In this document: one piece after another, positions 28,801 through 43,800 of the stretch
Layout of the letters: every line of letters begins with the position of its first letter
Position numbering within the stretch: position 1 is the first letter of the stretch
Assembly: GCA_905250125.1 (NCBI GenBank)
Contig: CAJNOL010000583.1
Location: 57,301-121,300, forward strand
Direction of reading: 5' to 3'
DNA length: 64,000 nucleotides
Source of the DNA: Rotaria sordida
Taxonomy: Eukaryota; Rotifera; Eurotatoria; Philodinida; Philodinidae
Translations under genes and position numbers: made by a program
The notes under the pieces: generated by a model
Told to the model about the DNA's origin: nothing
The model's database searches: none
What the model saw: the letters and a program-made list of their open reading frames with translations, nothing else

Positions 28801-31800
28801 CATACTAAGAATTCCATCGTTCCATTCATTTGTTGCTAAATTAAATTGACCATAAAGTTCTCCTAAACTAACAGCTTTTGGATTAATTGGATATTCCTAA
28901 ATAAATAAAAAAAAAACTTTCAGCACAATCCCTGTGGGGTTAAAATATGAAACACGATTGATCTGCATATATAGTAAATCAAGCAATTCTTGAGTTCGGA
29001 ACTTCCAATGTACTGATATGTTCATGATGAAAGATTTTATTCGCAATATTTTACATTGAATTTGGAAAGAAGGCGCGTCAAAGACAAGTATCTTAAATTT
29101 AATCTTCTTTCAGAATAATTGCACGGAATACTTGGATTCCATGGATAAAGAGGGTAGTCCTCCAGCTGATTAATCGATTTTATGTTGAGACTATGTGCAT
29201 CATGTGAACCCTACTGAGTTATAAATGTACCGAAAAGAGTTCGAGCCTATATCTTATTATCTCCGAGATAATACGTTTTGACAGTATTCTTCAATACAAT
29301 GTCATGGTCGCTCCTCAGGAAAAACTGATTTTAGAATTTCGACTTGAAACTTCGCATAGAAACAAGTCTTAACGAAAACAGTTTATTTTAAAAGCGCAAC
29401 TTTTACATCGTTTATATATACCTCAAGATTCGATGTTTTTATTTCAGGACAGGCATAGATCAAATAGCCTGATGTTTTCGCGATTAAATATTTTCATCAG
29501 TGTATTCATAATCCATTAGGATCTACCTGATGCACATAGTCCCAGCATATAAGCAATTAATAAATTAGGAGATTTCCCTCATAAGTCTGTCACTATTTGT
29601 GTCGCGAGGGCGCAAATTTTTAGTCCTATAGTTCAAAATTCTTTTCTGATTATGTTTCACAAAAGAGTTCATGATAAATAAAATGTCGTACCATGACTTT
29701 ATTATATTCACTAAAACCTTGTTTATTTAATGTAATTAAGGCATATTTAAATAATTTCCATGTTGTCGTTTTTCCTGATAAAGTTTTACCAACAAGCATA
29801 ACTGAATGACGAGAATGATGTGTTTCATATAATTGAATAACTTTGTCAATAGATGTTTGTGTTATTTGTAAATGATGTATATTCATTTCATATTCAATAG
29901 CTTCAATTAACTAATCAAACGAAGAAGAAAAAATTTTTTTTCTTTTTGAAATGATAGAAAATAAAAAATAAACCGAACTTTTGAATAATCAATTTTTGGT
30001 ATATCAATACCAGGAAATAAATCTTCAACAATATTTTTAAAGAAAGGTAAATCTTGTGCAGTCATTTTAGGTACATTCATATCAAGCATAGATAAAAGAA
30101 GAACCTACGAAAAATCTATATGCTAAAAAAAGTTAATTCAATATTAATCTTTACTTCATTATCTGTCATTTTTAGGTTTATTCGTTTTTTTTCACCAGCA
30201 TATCGTAAAACAGCCTTTGAAAAGAAAAGAAAAATTTCTATATTTAATTATGAAGAAAATAAAAATATTATTCGTTCTTACTGTTAAAGATCTTAAACCA
30301 AAATCATAATGATCTTGTTTAGAAAGTTGTTGTGTTGATAATTGATAAAGTGTATAAACTTTACGAGCTAAATTCTAAATAATAAATCTATATCGTATGA
30401 ATTTCTTTTTTGTTCATTGCTTTCTTTTTGTTCGATTTACTCTTGTATTTTGAAATCCCTCACTAAAGAGAAAATTTTCTGCAATATAAATTGAATCCGG
30501 TACAATCATTGATACTGGTCGAAACATTGATTTAAGATTATCAGGTAATTCAGTTCGACCGGCATAACCTTAAAAATGATTATTTATTTTTTTTAATGAA
30601 ATTACAAAAAAAAAGTTATAGAAAAACCTGGATTCATCGTTATAAAAATACCAACTTGAGGTAAAAGTGGAATTTCTTTGCCTTCGAATACAAATTGTTT
30701 TTGTCTCAAAGATAAAGCTGTTAAGATTGAATGAATTTGTTGAGCAACAACTGATAATACTTCGATATTAATACGATTAAATCTAATGTACATGAGACAA
30801 AGAAAATTTATTGATATTTGATTAAAAGCAGATAACTTACTCATCAAAACATCCCCAAGCACCACTCTACAAAAACAGAAGATTATATTAAATCTATTTG
30901 TATTAACAAGGAAACTACTCGAACTGATATCCATCGTTTGAGCTCATATTGAGTTCACCAAGGGGTTTCAGTAAGTCTAGAGAAATCCTAAAAGGGTTTA
31001 CGGCCAATGAGTTCTGAAGTCGACTTATGACCGTATTATTGAATTTTCGATCCAACTTTACACATTTGCCGAAAAATTAAATAATGAAATTTTGACCTGA
31101 AACTTTGTCTATGGATAAGTCTAATGATTTTGAGAATATCCTAAAAATTTCAGTCGAAGAGAATGTTCCTTTGTCGAGAGACTGAATTTCCAAAAAAATT
31201 AAGTTTACTTGAAAATTCAATCTCTCAACAAAGGAACATTCTTTTCGACTAAAACTTTCAGTATATTCCCGAAGTCATTAGGCCTATCTAAGGGCGAAAT
31301 TTCGTTATTTAATTTTTCTGTAAATATTTAAAGCTGGATAGAAAATTTAGTAAAACGATCATCATTCGACTTCAGAACCTCGTAGGCATGAATTCTTTTA
31401 GAATTTTTCTAGTCGTACCAAGATCTGCTTGTGAATCCAATACAAACTCACACGACCGATATCAGTTCAAGTAGCTTCCTCATAAGAATAAACTAAAGAC
31501 AAACCTGAGCAAAACCTGAAAACATTTTTCCCATGGATTTATAATCAAGTGATTCTGAACAATTTTGAACAACAACATAAATAGCAAAATTTTTTCCTAA
31601 ATCTTTTATCGTCTCAGTTTTGCCAGTACCTTATGGTAAATTAATATATATATATATATATGTGTGTAGAGATTAAAAGAAAACAAAGTAACAAACCAGC
31701 TGGTCCTTTGGAACTTCCACCTCGAAATAAATGTAGAGCAGTCGTTAGAGTTATATAACATCGATCAGTCAATGGTGAAATAACTAAACGACTTGTACAA

Positions 31801-34800
31801 CCTAAATATTCCTATTTTATAAGATTTCATTTGTTTTCTTTTATAAATTCTCGAAAAATTCTATTGAATAAATTACGTAGTTATAAGTAAATCTTGTTAT
31901 TGTTTGTCGAATAATACAATCTTCATTATGTTCATGTCGTTCCCAATAAAATCTTAATTGCATTTGCCATTCAAATGATTGTAAATCCATTGTTTGAGTT
32001 TTAATTAATCGTTCGATAATATCACGTCCATGTACTTCTTTAGTAATAATACCAATAACACGAAGACGAAGTATTTTATCAAGTGATATACGACTCATAT
32101 TTGAATATCGGTCAAGAATTTTGATCTATAATTATTCAAAATAAATCATTGATAGGTTTACAAACAAGTATTTGAATGTTTTGAAATTATCAGATCGAAC
32201 AATCTACTGGTGAAGGATTATGGCTAGTTAATGAAATTTTTACTGAGAGTAAGGTATTTTCGAAGAAGCTAAAATAAAGTGTTTCAACCTGATATTTAGT
32301 CTATAGGTAGATTTAATAGTCATTAAAAATGGCCACTTACTATTTACTGAATCTGCCTATAGATAAAATTTTAGGTCAAAATTCTTTATTTTAGTTTTTT
32401 GTTTTTGAAATGCCTCAGTCTCCGTAAAAATTTCATTAAAATGCTCATAACTCTTCATTACTACGCCACAGACTCGAATCCTTTTAATCTTTTCTTAATC
32501 TCACAGAGACCTATTCGTAGTTATCATATAAATTCAAATGGGCTTCGATAGTTGGATATATTACCTTGTTAGTCCTTCTATTGGCTCAAAACTTTCTGTA
32601 ATGAAGAGCGCGTAAATAGACAAAGCAGAATAACGAATACAGAAATAAAATTTTAGTAATAATAATTTACCAAGAAACTATCAACATACGGATACAATAC
32701 CGACAAATTCAATTGACTGAAGTATGTCACTAATTTACGTGATCCATTGGAATTTTTTCAGTCTTGCATTGGCATGTAGACATTCTTTCGGCAAATAGTT
32801 AATATCAACTAAATTGCCTATTTGGATTAAAAAACTTTTCTTTTGTTCAACAAAATGTCCTTATTGTGTTCTTATGAAATAAAAGAATAGCAAAGGAGGA
32901 TTAACAATTTCCACCAGTATGACAACCCATGCTATCTATGAGAAAAATTTGTCACTAGATTGATGGCCCATAGGAACAACCCATAGACTGGACTAGGCTA
33001 CGTCATTTCTGAATGAGAAACTATATGTTGGACTATGCAGGTCGTGTAATACTAATATCTCGAATTATCCTATTAGATATTCATCTTTTCACTATTTTCT
33101 TATTAAATTTTAGATAACTAGTGACTATTTCTCATTTTATAATGAGAAATAAACTCGAGAGATCACAAAAAATCGTTAAAAAATTGCAATTCAAATGTTC
33201 GACCAGAGATATTTCCCATTACTAGTTAACTCTCGGAATATTTGTATTCAGAATTTTGATATTTCAATTAGTACACATTATAAAATTTTATGTTTATGAT
33301 TTTGACAAAAATCAGAAATTATTGCTATTCAACTATCTAAAAGTCTATCAAAACTAATGATTATTAGAAGACTATCTTCATATTCAATGTTGATATTCAA
33401 ATGAATCATACAATCATTACGAGAATTTAAATTTAGTTCATTGAAAAATTAATGAATTTATTTGTAAAACTTAACAATATTTACTTGAGTATGAAATAAT
33501 TTTTTTAATGGTTTTAAATTTCCATCAGCTTGACATGTTAATAAAGCTTTTGTTGTTGCTGATGTCCATTCAATTTCACTAGCAGTTACACAGCATTGAC
33601 TAGGCCAATCTTTAATCCATTTATCACGTTTTTTTAATTGTAATTTAAGTGCTGATAAAGAATTTTTTAAATATTCTCGTACAGTAATTTGCATTTTAAT
33701 TTCTAAATCTTTCAGCCAATTTTCAACATTACCTTCTAAAGATAATGTTGATATTAAATTAATTTGTTCATCTTCATTTGATTGAATTCCATTAGCTAGA
33801 ATAGTTTTTTTAATTAATAAACGTAAAGATTTAATATTATCAAAAAGTTTTTTTAAATGTATTTGAATAAGATCAGGTTGACGTGAAAGACTAAGAATTT
33901 CAACTAATTCTTCATTTGATATAAAATAAAAACGTGGAAATATTGAACGTTTTGTTTCTAGATAATCTTCCATTTTCTTTTGAATATTTTCTAAATATTT
34001 TAATAAATTTTGTATTTTATCAAATAAATCTAAACGAACAAAAAAACAAAAAATTTCATTTATATGATTTTTGTTTTTCAATTTTTCTACAAACTTAATT
34101 TTGTTGCAACATATAAGGCGTTTGAATTTTCACGAATTTTAGCTATAATTTCATCTTGCCAAATTTTATTTATATATTTAAATTCAGTTGTTTCACGTGA
34201 TAATTGTCGTTGAACATCATCAGAAGTAAATATACCTTCCATATATAACCATTGTCGCTGAACATTAAATAAACCATCACATAATTCTGATATTTGTGCT
34301 ATGGATTTTTCCCAATAGTCAACTTCATTTTGAAATGGTTTTACATGACGTGTGCCTTTTATTGTTGATATTTGAGCTGTATGTTCTTCAACATACTGAA
34401 TTATCTCATCGGGAGCTCTATAGATTGGATAAAAAGCAAAGAAAAAAACCACTCTTTAGTACAATTCGTGTAGAATTAGAATATGAAATATGATAGACCT
34501 GCTAACATTGTAAAAGAAGTCATTCATCAATATAGGTTTCGATTTGTCAATTTCTATCTACTATTAATGCATGTCGATATTGAAAGATGATCATCGTTGT
34601 ATGTTATAGTCAGTGCAAAAAGAAGGGCAAAGGATAGATATCTTAAATTTAGCCTGTGTTGCATACTAATTCCGCAATAGACTTCGATCTCATGAAAATA
34701 TCCGTCATGGTCAATGAGAAGGAAGTGGCAGTATCGCAATATTTGTCACGGTCTGTAATAGAGAAAAGAGAGCGTTGCTTAAGTGTCTATCAGCAGGGGT

Positions 34801-37800
34801 CTAGATTTCTATCCCTATACTTCAACATTCCTTTTAGAATGCTCTTCCGAAAATGGAATTCGTCTATCTAGAAATTTCTAAAAACATTTGCAAAATAGAA
34901 AATATTGATACGACATTGTGAAATATTATAGTTGAAATCAATCTATAGTGAGGAAATCGAACGTCTACCATCCGATACATAACGATAGAGATTTTAAATC
35001 TCCTTTTTCTGCATACTACAATAAATTATAATAAACATTTTCTTTTCATCATATCTTGGAAAAATGTTACGCTACTTTCTCGTTTGTGCACTACAATTTC
35101 CAAAATTCGTACAGATCCAAAAAAATATATAGACAGAAAGATGAACGTAGTTTTTCAATTGAGGTAAAATTCTAATATTCAATTTTGTAGGGTAGATAAG
35201 ATTTGGGCGAGTACTCGCATTGTTTGTTCATTCAACTTTTATCGAACTTTTGATGACATATATTACCAAAAAATGAATGAGATCGTTCATGCCAACCGCT
35301 GTTATGATAATCTATTAGAAATCGTCTTAGGAGGAAATCTCTTGAGGTGATAAAAAAAGCTTTTGAAACTAAACTTGTGCCATTAGATAAAGTCTAATAA
35401 GAGCAAGCTAAACCTAGAGGAAAAAATCTAATGTCACCATTCCGATCTGAAATTTTGATTACAAAGCGATCTTATGATTCCTATCATGCATCGAAACTTT
35501 CATCTACAGGGTTGGAAATAATATTATTCCATGGGGATACCACTATAATTTCGAATAGAAGAAATAATGAATTTTATATCAAATGAAAGCTTGTCAAAAA
35601 TAGGGTTTATTGATACTAAATAGTAAGGGTCATGAAAACTTTTTAATATCGAACTTAAGAAACTTTCAGAAATTTTATACTTTTTTGCCGTGATAAAGTA
35701 AGGTGCCAGTAATTCAAAAATGGAGTGAAATGTTTTTCTTAGATATTTTTACATGGTTCGATAGAGCTCGTCGAGCTCAACAAAACTGTCTATGTGAAAA
35801 ATTTTCTGAGTCATTTTTTTGTGATAAAAAATTCAAAAAACTATTTGGAAAATCTTAAAAAACGTTAAGAAATGTCATATTTTTGATATGGAAGAAAAAC
35901 ACTCGAATTTTCAAAAAAATTGGCTTTTTTTTATTATTTTTACTCCCTCAGGCTTTTCGAAATATATTCATTCGATGCAGCACGAAAAACTGCATCGAAT
36001 GAGTATGTTTTCAACATTTTACATAAAGATACTAATGGAAAACAGCTGAATTTAGTATAAAAAAAGACTACTTTTTTTCCTTAGAAAACGTGTAAAAAAT
36101 GTGGATTTTTGGTATATTCTTTAGACAGTTTTCAGTGAATTTGAACGCAACAACTCTGTTTAAACATTTTTTCGTATATACAGTTTTATAGAGCTCGACG
36201 AGCTCTATCGAACCATGTAAAAATATCTAAGAAAAACATTTCACTCCATTTTGAATTACTGGCACCTTACTTTATCACGGCAAAAAAGTATAAAATTTCT
36301 GAAAGTTTCTGAAGTTTGATATTAAAAAGTTTTCGTAACCCTTACTATTTAGTATCAATAAACCCCATTTTTGACAAGCTTTCATTTGATATAAAATTCA
36401 TTATTTCTTCTATTTGAAATTATAGTGGTATTGTCCTGGAATAATATTATTTTCAATCCTGTAGAATGAATGTTTCATTCTTATGATATCAGATTCTTAA
36501 CCAAAGCACATACTTTAGAAAAGATTTGGAAAAATTCAGTTTCGTTATTATAAGACCTCTTCATTATCAAAATTTCAGGCTGAAATAACGACATTGAATT
36601 TTTCATGATATGCCTTGCATTAGGTCAGAAACTCAGTAAGATTATCATAGGCAGAGAAGAAACTACTAATGAGATGAACCATTATAGATTTTGCTTATTT
36701 GAGTCAATGCAGTGTTATACTATTTTCCATACACATCTCAATCGGATTTTTTGTAAGACCGCATTGTTGCATTTATTTATGATGTTATTTGATCTTAAAA
36801 ATAAATCATCATACTTTATTTTAAAAACATTAGATTTATGTATTGTTGTTTCAAAGTTCATATCATTCCATATTTGAATAATTCTTTCTAACATTCGTTC
36901 AATTGAATATTCTTTTGATGCATTTTCTGATATTTCAGTAATCAATTGAATATTTTCTTCACTAAACAAGCATAATAAAAAACAACGATATATATCTATT
37001 TAATTATTTTTTTCAAATCAATAATTACAAATGTAAATCAAGAATTTGTTCAAGTGTAAATTTATTTGATTTATATTCAAAATTCTTTTCTGTTTCATAT
37101 TTTATTTGTTCCCAATGACGAGAACGCATATGTGGATTATGTAATGATTCAATTAAAGGTAATATATGACGAAATGTATCAATACGATCACGAAGTGAAT
37201 CAAGAATAATCCAATCTTTTTCCTAAATAAATTCTTTTTTCTTAGCTTAAATAAAATTTATAAGAATAAATTGCAACTTTTCGGTACGATTGATGCAAAA
37301 AACATAGAAAGTAGATCTAAGTAATTTCTGAGTAATAGAGTTTATTATGCTCTATGTCTATGTTACACAGCAAAAATTTCCTACACGTTCACCAAGATAC
37401 GACTTACTCTAGTGTAAGCATATCGTAAGAAACTTTATTTAATTGTAAAACTGCTTATTAATCCAGAACCGACGTTTGTAATGAAAGTAGGATGACTTTT
37501 TAAAATGAAATGGATTCAATCGTATAAAATACTATCTATTTTGACTCACTTTCACGAGGGAACATTTTCAACTGATCAATCGCTTTTGAATCGGACTTAG
37601 TGCATAAAGTAGAGTTCAATAAGATATAAAAAACCTTAAAAGGATAAGTTTCATTAGGTTTTCTATCTCGAGTTCTAAGCATTTTACGAGAATTTATTTG
37701 CTGGTATGGTATATACCAACAAATCGAATAATGGTTATTCAAACCTAAAGCTTTTACCCACGGACAAGTCTATTTGTCAGTAGAATACGCTGAAAATTTC

Positions 37801-40800
37801 ACCTCAAAAGAATATGTCCTTCTCGAGATATTAAAGTCCTAAAAATCACTCATACTCCACAAAAGATGCTAGAATTTTCTGGTTTTTTGCGATTTGAGTA
37901 TTTCAGGAAGGAAATATTTCTTTGAGCTAAAATTTTCAGAACATTCTACTGACAAATAGATCTGTTTGTGAAAATTGAAGAATAATGTTGTTCTATTCGA
38001 AAACGAAAAAGTATCTGTCATACAGTATTTTGGACGAATAGGCATGGCAAGAGAAAGATAGACATGGAAAAGGTGTATTATCCAACAGAATATTTCAAGC
38101 TCTACAATATGGACTATTCAGTGTCTTTTTTATGTCATTTGGTTCTCAGAAAATTTCGTTTTCTTATTGCATCTGCTTATAAAATACGACTTTTTTTACA
38201 GTATGAGCCTCATATGTTGATGGCAATATGAATTAGAGAGCTAAAATTCACTGTGTGTGTGTGTGTGTATGTAACGCTCAGAGATCAGTAACATATAAAA
38301 AAGATTGTTAAAATCGATCAGCGAAAAGAAAAGTTATTAATCAAATACAGCAAAAATCTCAATCGTACCAAAAGATTTGCAATTCATTCATCTTTACTTT
38401 ATATTCTCTTGACATTTTAAGTAATTTTTTATATTGATTTTGAGCAAAATCATTTAATTCATTAATATTTAATTGATAAAATTCCGTTGTTTTCCATTTA
38501 TTTAGCATTTCTTCATATTCTTTAGCTAATAACCAAATTGATTTAAGTATTTCAATATCCTAGATTGGTTTTTTTTCAATGGATAAAATTTATTGTTTTG
38601 TTTTTTCATATTAATAAAAAAATAAAAAAATAAAACCTTTTTTAAATTTTGTAAATCTTTCGAAACAGTCATATCTAAATTAAATATACGATAAGCAATT
38701 TTTAATCGTTTTTCATCGTTTTCCATTTGTTCGATTTGTTCTTCGATTTGTTCACATTTATTTAAAGCAATTGATACAGACATATCGGCTTGATGTGGAC
38801 CAGTAATTTTAAAATATTTTTGTAATTCAAATATTTCATTGAGATTTTTTTCTTGTTCCTTTTGTAATTGAATTTTAAAAGCTTCCTGAAAATCAATGCG
38901 AAAAAAAAATAAAACAAAAATGAAAACGATTTGTAGAATAATATTCAAGTTTTAGTTACTTTAACACGTTTAAATGAAGCTATTGATTCATCAAGAAATG
39001 TTTTATAATTGTCCCAATGACGAGATAATAAACGATGTTGATCTAAAAGCTTTCAAAAGAAAAACAAAAATTTAAATTCAATTTATGAAAAAACAAAATC
39101 GATAAAATAACTAACTTTAGGATCGATTTCAATTTCATATCGAAGTAATAAAGCAACTTCTTCATTGATTAAAGGTAATTTAGCTTCAATTCTTAATACA
39201 TCTGCTTTAAGTTCATCGATAAATTCTTGATAGATTGGAATTTCATCATAAATTTTTGGAAGAATATTTATTCTAATCAAATGTTAAGAATATATGTATA
39301 TGAGAATTAAATATTTTAAGGACACCTCAAAAACAAATGTCTATTTCCAGCAGATTAATCGAGATTAAGATAAATATGCATGGAAGGATTGGTTGAGGCT
39401 GAAACAGGGAGAATATTTTGTTCCTCATTTCACCCCGACCTTAAGTTTTTTCTTCGCTGTCTCGTCATATCTTTACAAGATGTTTATATCTTTTGATCAT
39501 ATGATTTATTAGACTACAGAGTGCAAAAAATAGGTACTGAAGCACACAAAACGATATAGTTCGAAGTCAATCACTCTTTTGTTCTCTATAGAACAATAAA
39601 ATAAAATATTATTAAAAGTTATTGGGTCTAAATTAGACCCGCTTTGGTTGACAACTTGACCTGCTGCCGAAAACTCTCTTTCGATAGTAGCTGAATTACA
39701 TAGTACTGCGTATATACAACATGTTAATTAATCATGCCCAATTTTGACTTCTCGTTAGATCTTTCAAAGACGATACGATTTTTTATTTAGCACGTTGTTG
39801 TTTTCTAAAAATTTTCAATAATTTTCGTTACCCTTTGTGCGAAAAATATGTTTTTTTTATCGAAAAATCCGGGAAATCTTTCTCATTTTTTTTCTGTTAA
39901 TGTTTTTCTCATTGTGCAGCTCAGAATTTTCGAAGGAGTTTCATTGTGGTCAATTGGCTTTTTTTCTACATCAAAAGTAAGAATTTAAAAATAAGAGTAC
40001 ACCTATAGAGCACTGCAATCTGACATGCTCTTCCAAATAAAAGAAAATTAAATAGATAGAATAAGGGACTCACAGAAATTTTTTGGGTGCTAGATGAATT
40101 ATTTTTGACCCTTGTTTGATGAGTATCCTCTCTCATATGTCATAGTACAGGGCTGAGAATTTTACATAGCATCTTCACTACAGTCCCCAGATATCCTGAA
40201 AATTTCATGCGATTTGACTGTACATGGCTTCAGATCGATTTTTGAAGGTAAAGGTCCTTAATTCTACAAACAATAACCGCTATCACAGGTTGAAATAAAA
40301 ACCTATATTATATTTATTAAAAATGCAGTGGCAAATAGATCTTTTTAGAACGAGGATGATTATACGAGACCTCATCTTTATATTTCTTTTTCATCAATGC
40401 TTCCACTATGCTTTTGTCCCATGACCAACACATAGGACCCATTATCGTTGACATAATCGAGTAAAAATCATTTTATTTTGTTTTTATCGAATTTCAATCC
40501 AATTGAACCGTCTTCTAGTTGAACCTGTCGAGTCTAAACTTTTGGACTCAAATCGTACTCCTAATTGTAACCAAATTTCTTAGTCTAAGTCTGATAGTCG
40601 CTGCAAAGAAGCAAAATACTTTGTATCGATTATTTGTATTCTGCGACTAATATATCCCACACATTTCTCATACAGTCTCGAAGATGATCTTATAATTGAC
40701 TGTTACTTTTTGGGTATGATCTATAGAATCGATCTCGAACATGGTCGAATCCACCGAGATCAATCCAACAGGCTCTATCTTCTTCTAATCACAAACGATA

Positions 40801-43800
40801 TTTGAAAACTCGGACATTTCTTCAGTAGCAAAAATTCACTATTATAAGAAAATATTCCTAATTAGTTTAACTTACTTTTCTGTATTATTTTTAATTAATG
40901 TCAATATCATTTGAAGATCTTTTTCTAATCGACTTAATACAATATGTATTAAACTTTGTTGCCATTTATGACAAATTTGTACTAATGATACTTTAAATGA
41001 TGTACAATCAATTTGTATCATATGTATATTAACAATTGATTCTTGATTATTTATATTATTAGCTAATTCTGTATAACTATTATTTATAATAAAAATAAAA
41101 TTGTTTTTATTTTCTTAAAATCGAAAACAAAAAACAATTTACCGAGCTATATCTGCTTCTAAACCTTGTAAATCAGTATTTTCAGATTCATAAACAGCTA
41201 TAAAACTTTCTTTATCAACTTCCCATAATTGACGAAAATGAAACCAATTATTTTCAATATATTTTTTAATTTCTGATATACAATTAGTTATACCTAAAGC
41301 AATTTTATTTTCTAATTTTTGTTTTAATGGATAATTATCAATTACAATATAATAAGGCTAGAATATCAAAGATATATCACAAACAAAACAAAAAACTATA
41401 GATATATATTTATAATTGAATTACTTCTCTGTGAAATGGATGATAAGAAAAAAGATCACATAGACGTACGAAATTTTTAATTGATTCAATTAATTGAATT
41501 TTGCTAATTGAATTTAAAGTTTCAGATAATTGTTCAAGAGATGGTCGAAAATCCAACTAAATGTTTTTTTTTTAATATCGATGATTTAATATGATGAAGA
41601 ACTTACTACGTATTTAATATTTCCAGTTGTTGTTGTTTCGATTGTATTTAAACAAAGTTCAATATTAAGAAATGGTGTTGGTTTTGTTTGAATATCACCA
41701 TTGATTATATAGGATAACTGTTCGAGAGAATTGGTTATATTAATGAGAAGAGCTTTTTCAAACATACAATCAACTGAACTTAACCAATGATCCCAACATT
41801 GAAGAATCTATATATCACAGAAAATGTAGTAAGTTGAAAACTTCTCGATTACCTGATTCAAAATAAAAGGCGAGTTACCATTTTTTGAATAAATTTTCAT
41901 AGGAACGAGATAGAGATCTGCGGTTTTCACCATTCGAAATTCGGAACCATTGAAGTATATCGAAATTTGATTGATTAACGATTGACTAATCAGATGAGTT
42001 CTTGCTAGAAATTGTCGAAAACGATATTCTGAAGCGGTTTTTCTGTCAATTTAGACTTTAAATAGAACATATCAATAGAAGAAATTCTTCTCTTTCGATC
42101 TATGCAAGACCGACATTCCTAACTTGCTCCATTTAAGAGTTATAAGGTTTTTCCTGAGACTTTCAATTTTAGCCATTTGATCTGTGATCATTTAGAAGAG
42201 CAGCTAGCTATGGACAATTCACCGTGGTGAGTTGAATGATGATATTTGTTTTTAGGTTTAAACTGATCTGACACTTATCTCAATGCTTCTGAAATGCCGA
42301 CTCCCAGAGTTACATGTGATATTTCAGAAATATCGAGATAATAGTGTCAGATCAGTTTGAACCTAAAAACAAATATCAGTATTAGACACATCATAGTGAA
42401 TTACGCCTGTCTAGCTGCTTTTTTAGGTGATCGCAGATCAATTGGCTGATATTGAAAGTCTCAGAAAAAGTCTTATAACTCTCAAATGAAACAAGCTATG
42501 AAGGTCGACCTTGCGTAGATCAAAAGAAAAAAAAATTTTCTATCGATTTATCCTATTAAAAGTCTAAACCGAAAAAGCAATAATTTCAGAATACTGTTTT
42601 CGAGAATCTTTATCAAGATCTCGCCTAATCGATCAATTACTGACCAATCAAATTTTGATATACTTCCATAGTCTCGGATCTCTTTTATAAAAAGATGAAA
42701 ACCGCAGGCTTCTATAATATTCCTATCAAAAATCATTCATACAACAGTGGAGCACATTATATTTTGAAATGGATAGTACTTCCGAAAATTTTATTTTAAA
42801 CATGCATTTTAGAGTACATACTTTGGTCTATTCTGTGAGTGAAAAAGTTAGGCTTCTAACATTTTCCGTTCGAACACAACAGACCCTCATCAACATTAAA
42901 ATGTTCGATCATTATCATAGAAGTAGAGACAACGAGCAATTCCCTCTCAGCCTCAATGCCTATCGTTTCTAAAGTGAATAATAAAAGATTTGTCTACGAG
43001 AAATATATACTCAACTGATTTCAACGATCAAAAAATATTTTCATATTCAATTAAATAGGATTAACTTCGCGCGACATTCTTAATACAAAATACATTACTT
43101 TATCCGGATCATCTTTGAATATCATCTGTTGGGTATGAATTTCAACTGCAATTTCTTCATACATTTCATGAATAAGATATTGACTTACACGATTAACCGA
43201 TTTCTAGATTTAATAAGAAAAAAAAAGAAATTAATATTTATTCAATAGTAAAACTTACAAGTAATTCAGTAAATGTCGTATAATTAAAAATAATATCAGA
43301 ATCAATTTTAATAAATAATTGTTGACTAATATGAACACATTTAGCACAACATTTAGCATAATTTTCTTTGAATGATGTAACCATATCAATTAACTAATGA
43401 ATAAAATGAAATATTTATATTTAAATAATTATTTGAATTTAACCTGATCAATAATACGATTTGCTTCAAGAGCAAAATCATGAAATGTATTTTCATCAAT
43501 ATAATTTACTTTACCAAGAAAACCAGGTTGTAATTTTTTTAAAATCATTCGAATACGTTCTTCAAATAAATATAATTCTTGATCATAAAGAGAATCAATT
43601 ACTCTAAAACAGGCCGTTAAAATTTTTTTTCTTTTTTTTTCTTTTCATTTTTACTTATTAAATTTTCGAATAAATCCATTTGTTTCTTCTCTCATTTGTC
43701 GAAATGATTTTCTTGTATTATAAACATCAGTTAATGAATAAGGTATTTCATAATTTAATCTAATCCACCATAAACTTTCATTTAATGCAATAATTATTTG

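Larger units (their letters stand above)
28000..32110 (-). other. DNAH2: Dynein heavy chain: AAA1 and AAA2 exons
   Basis: AAA1, the main ATPase site, runs from [11 protein letters not shown] (about 31960) through [11 protein letters not shown] and the Walker A motif. Walker A is interrupted by a 68 bp intron (31630-31697) between GPA and GTGKT. The Walker B exon ends in the codon for DE, and the next exon begins FNRI. AAA2 has its P-loop at about 29765-29793 and Walker [10 protein letters not shown] at about 28195-28225, followed by [12 protein letters not shown] (about 28025-28060). Confidence 0.85.
33460..37000 (-). other. DNAH2: Dynein heavy chain: linker (DHC_N2) exons and a 2.3 kb intron
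   Basis: The linker swings across the AAA ring during the power stroke. Its exons lie at about 36790-36970, 34090-34420 (with the class-typical [11 protein letters not shown]) and 33475-34060. The intron between about 34425 and 36785 is the longest in the gene and holds two separate repeat elements listed below. Confidence 0.75.

Noticed and set aside
42548-42972. Short frames on both strands in a tail intron
   Set aside because: They coincide with, or directly flank, the right arm of a palindromic element and do not continue the dynein alignment.
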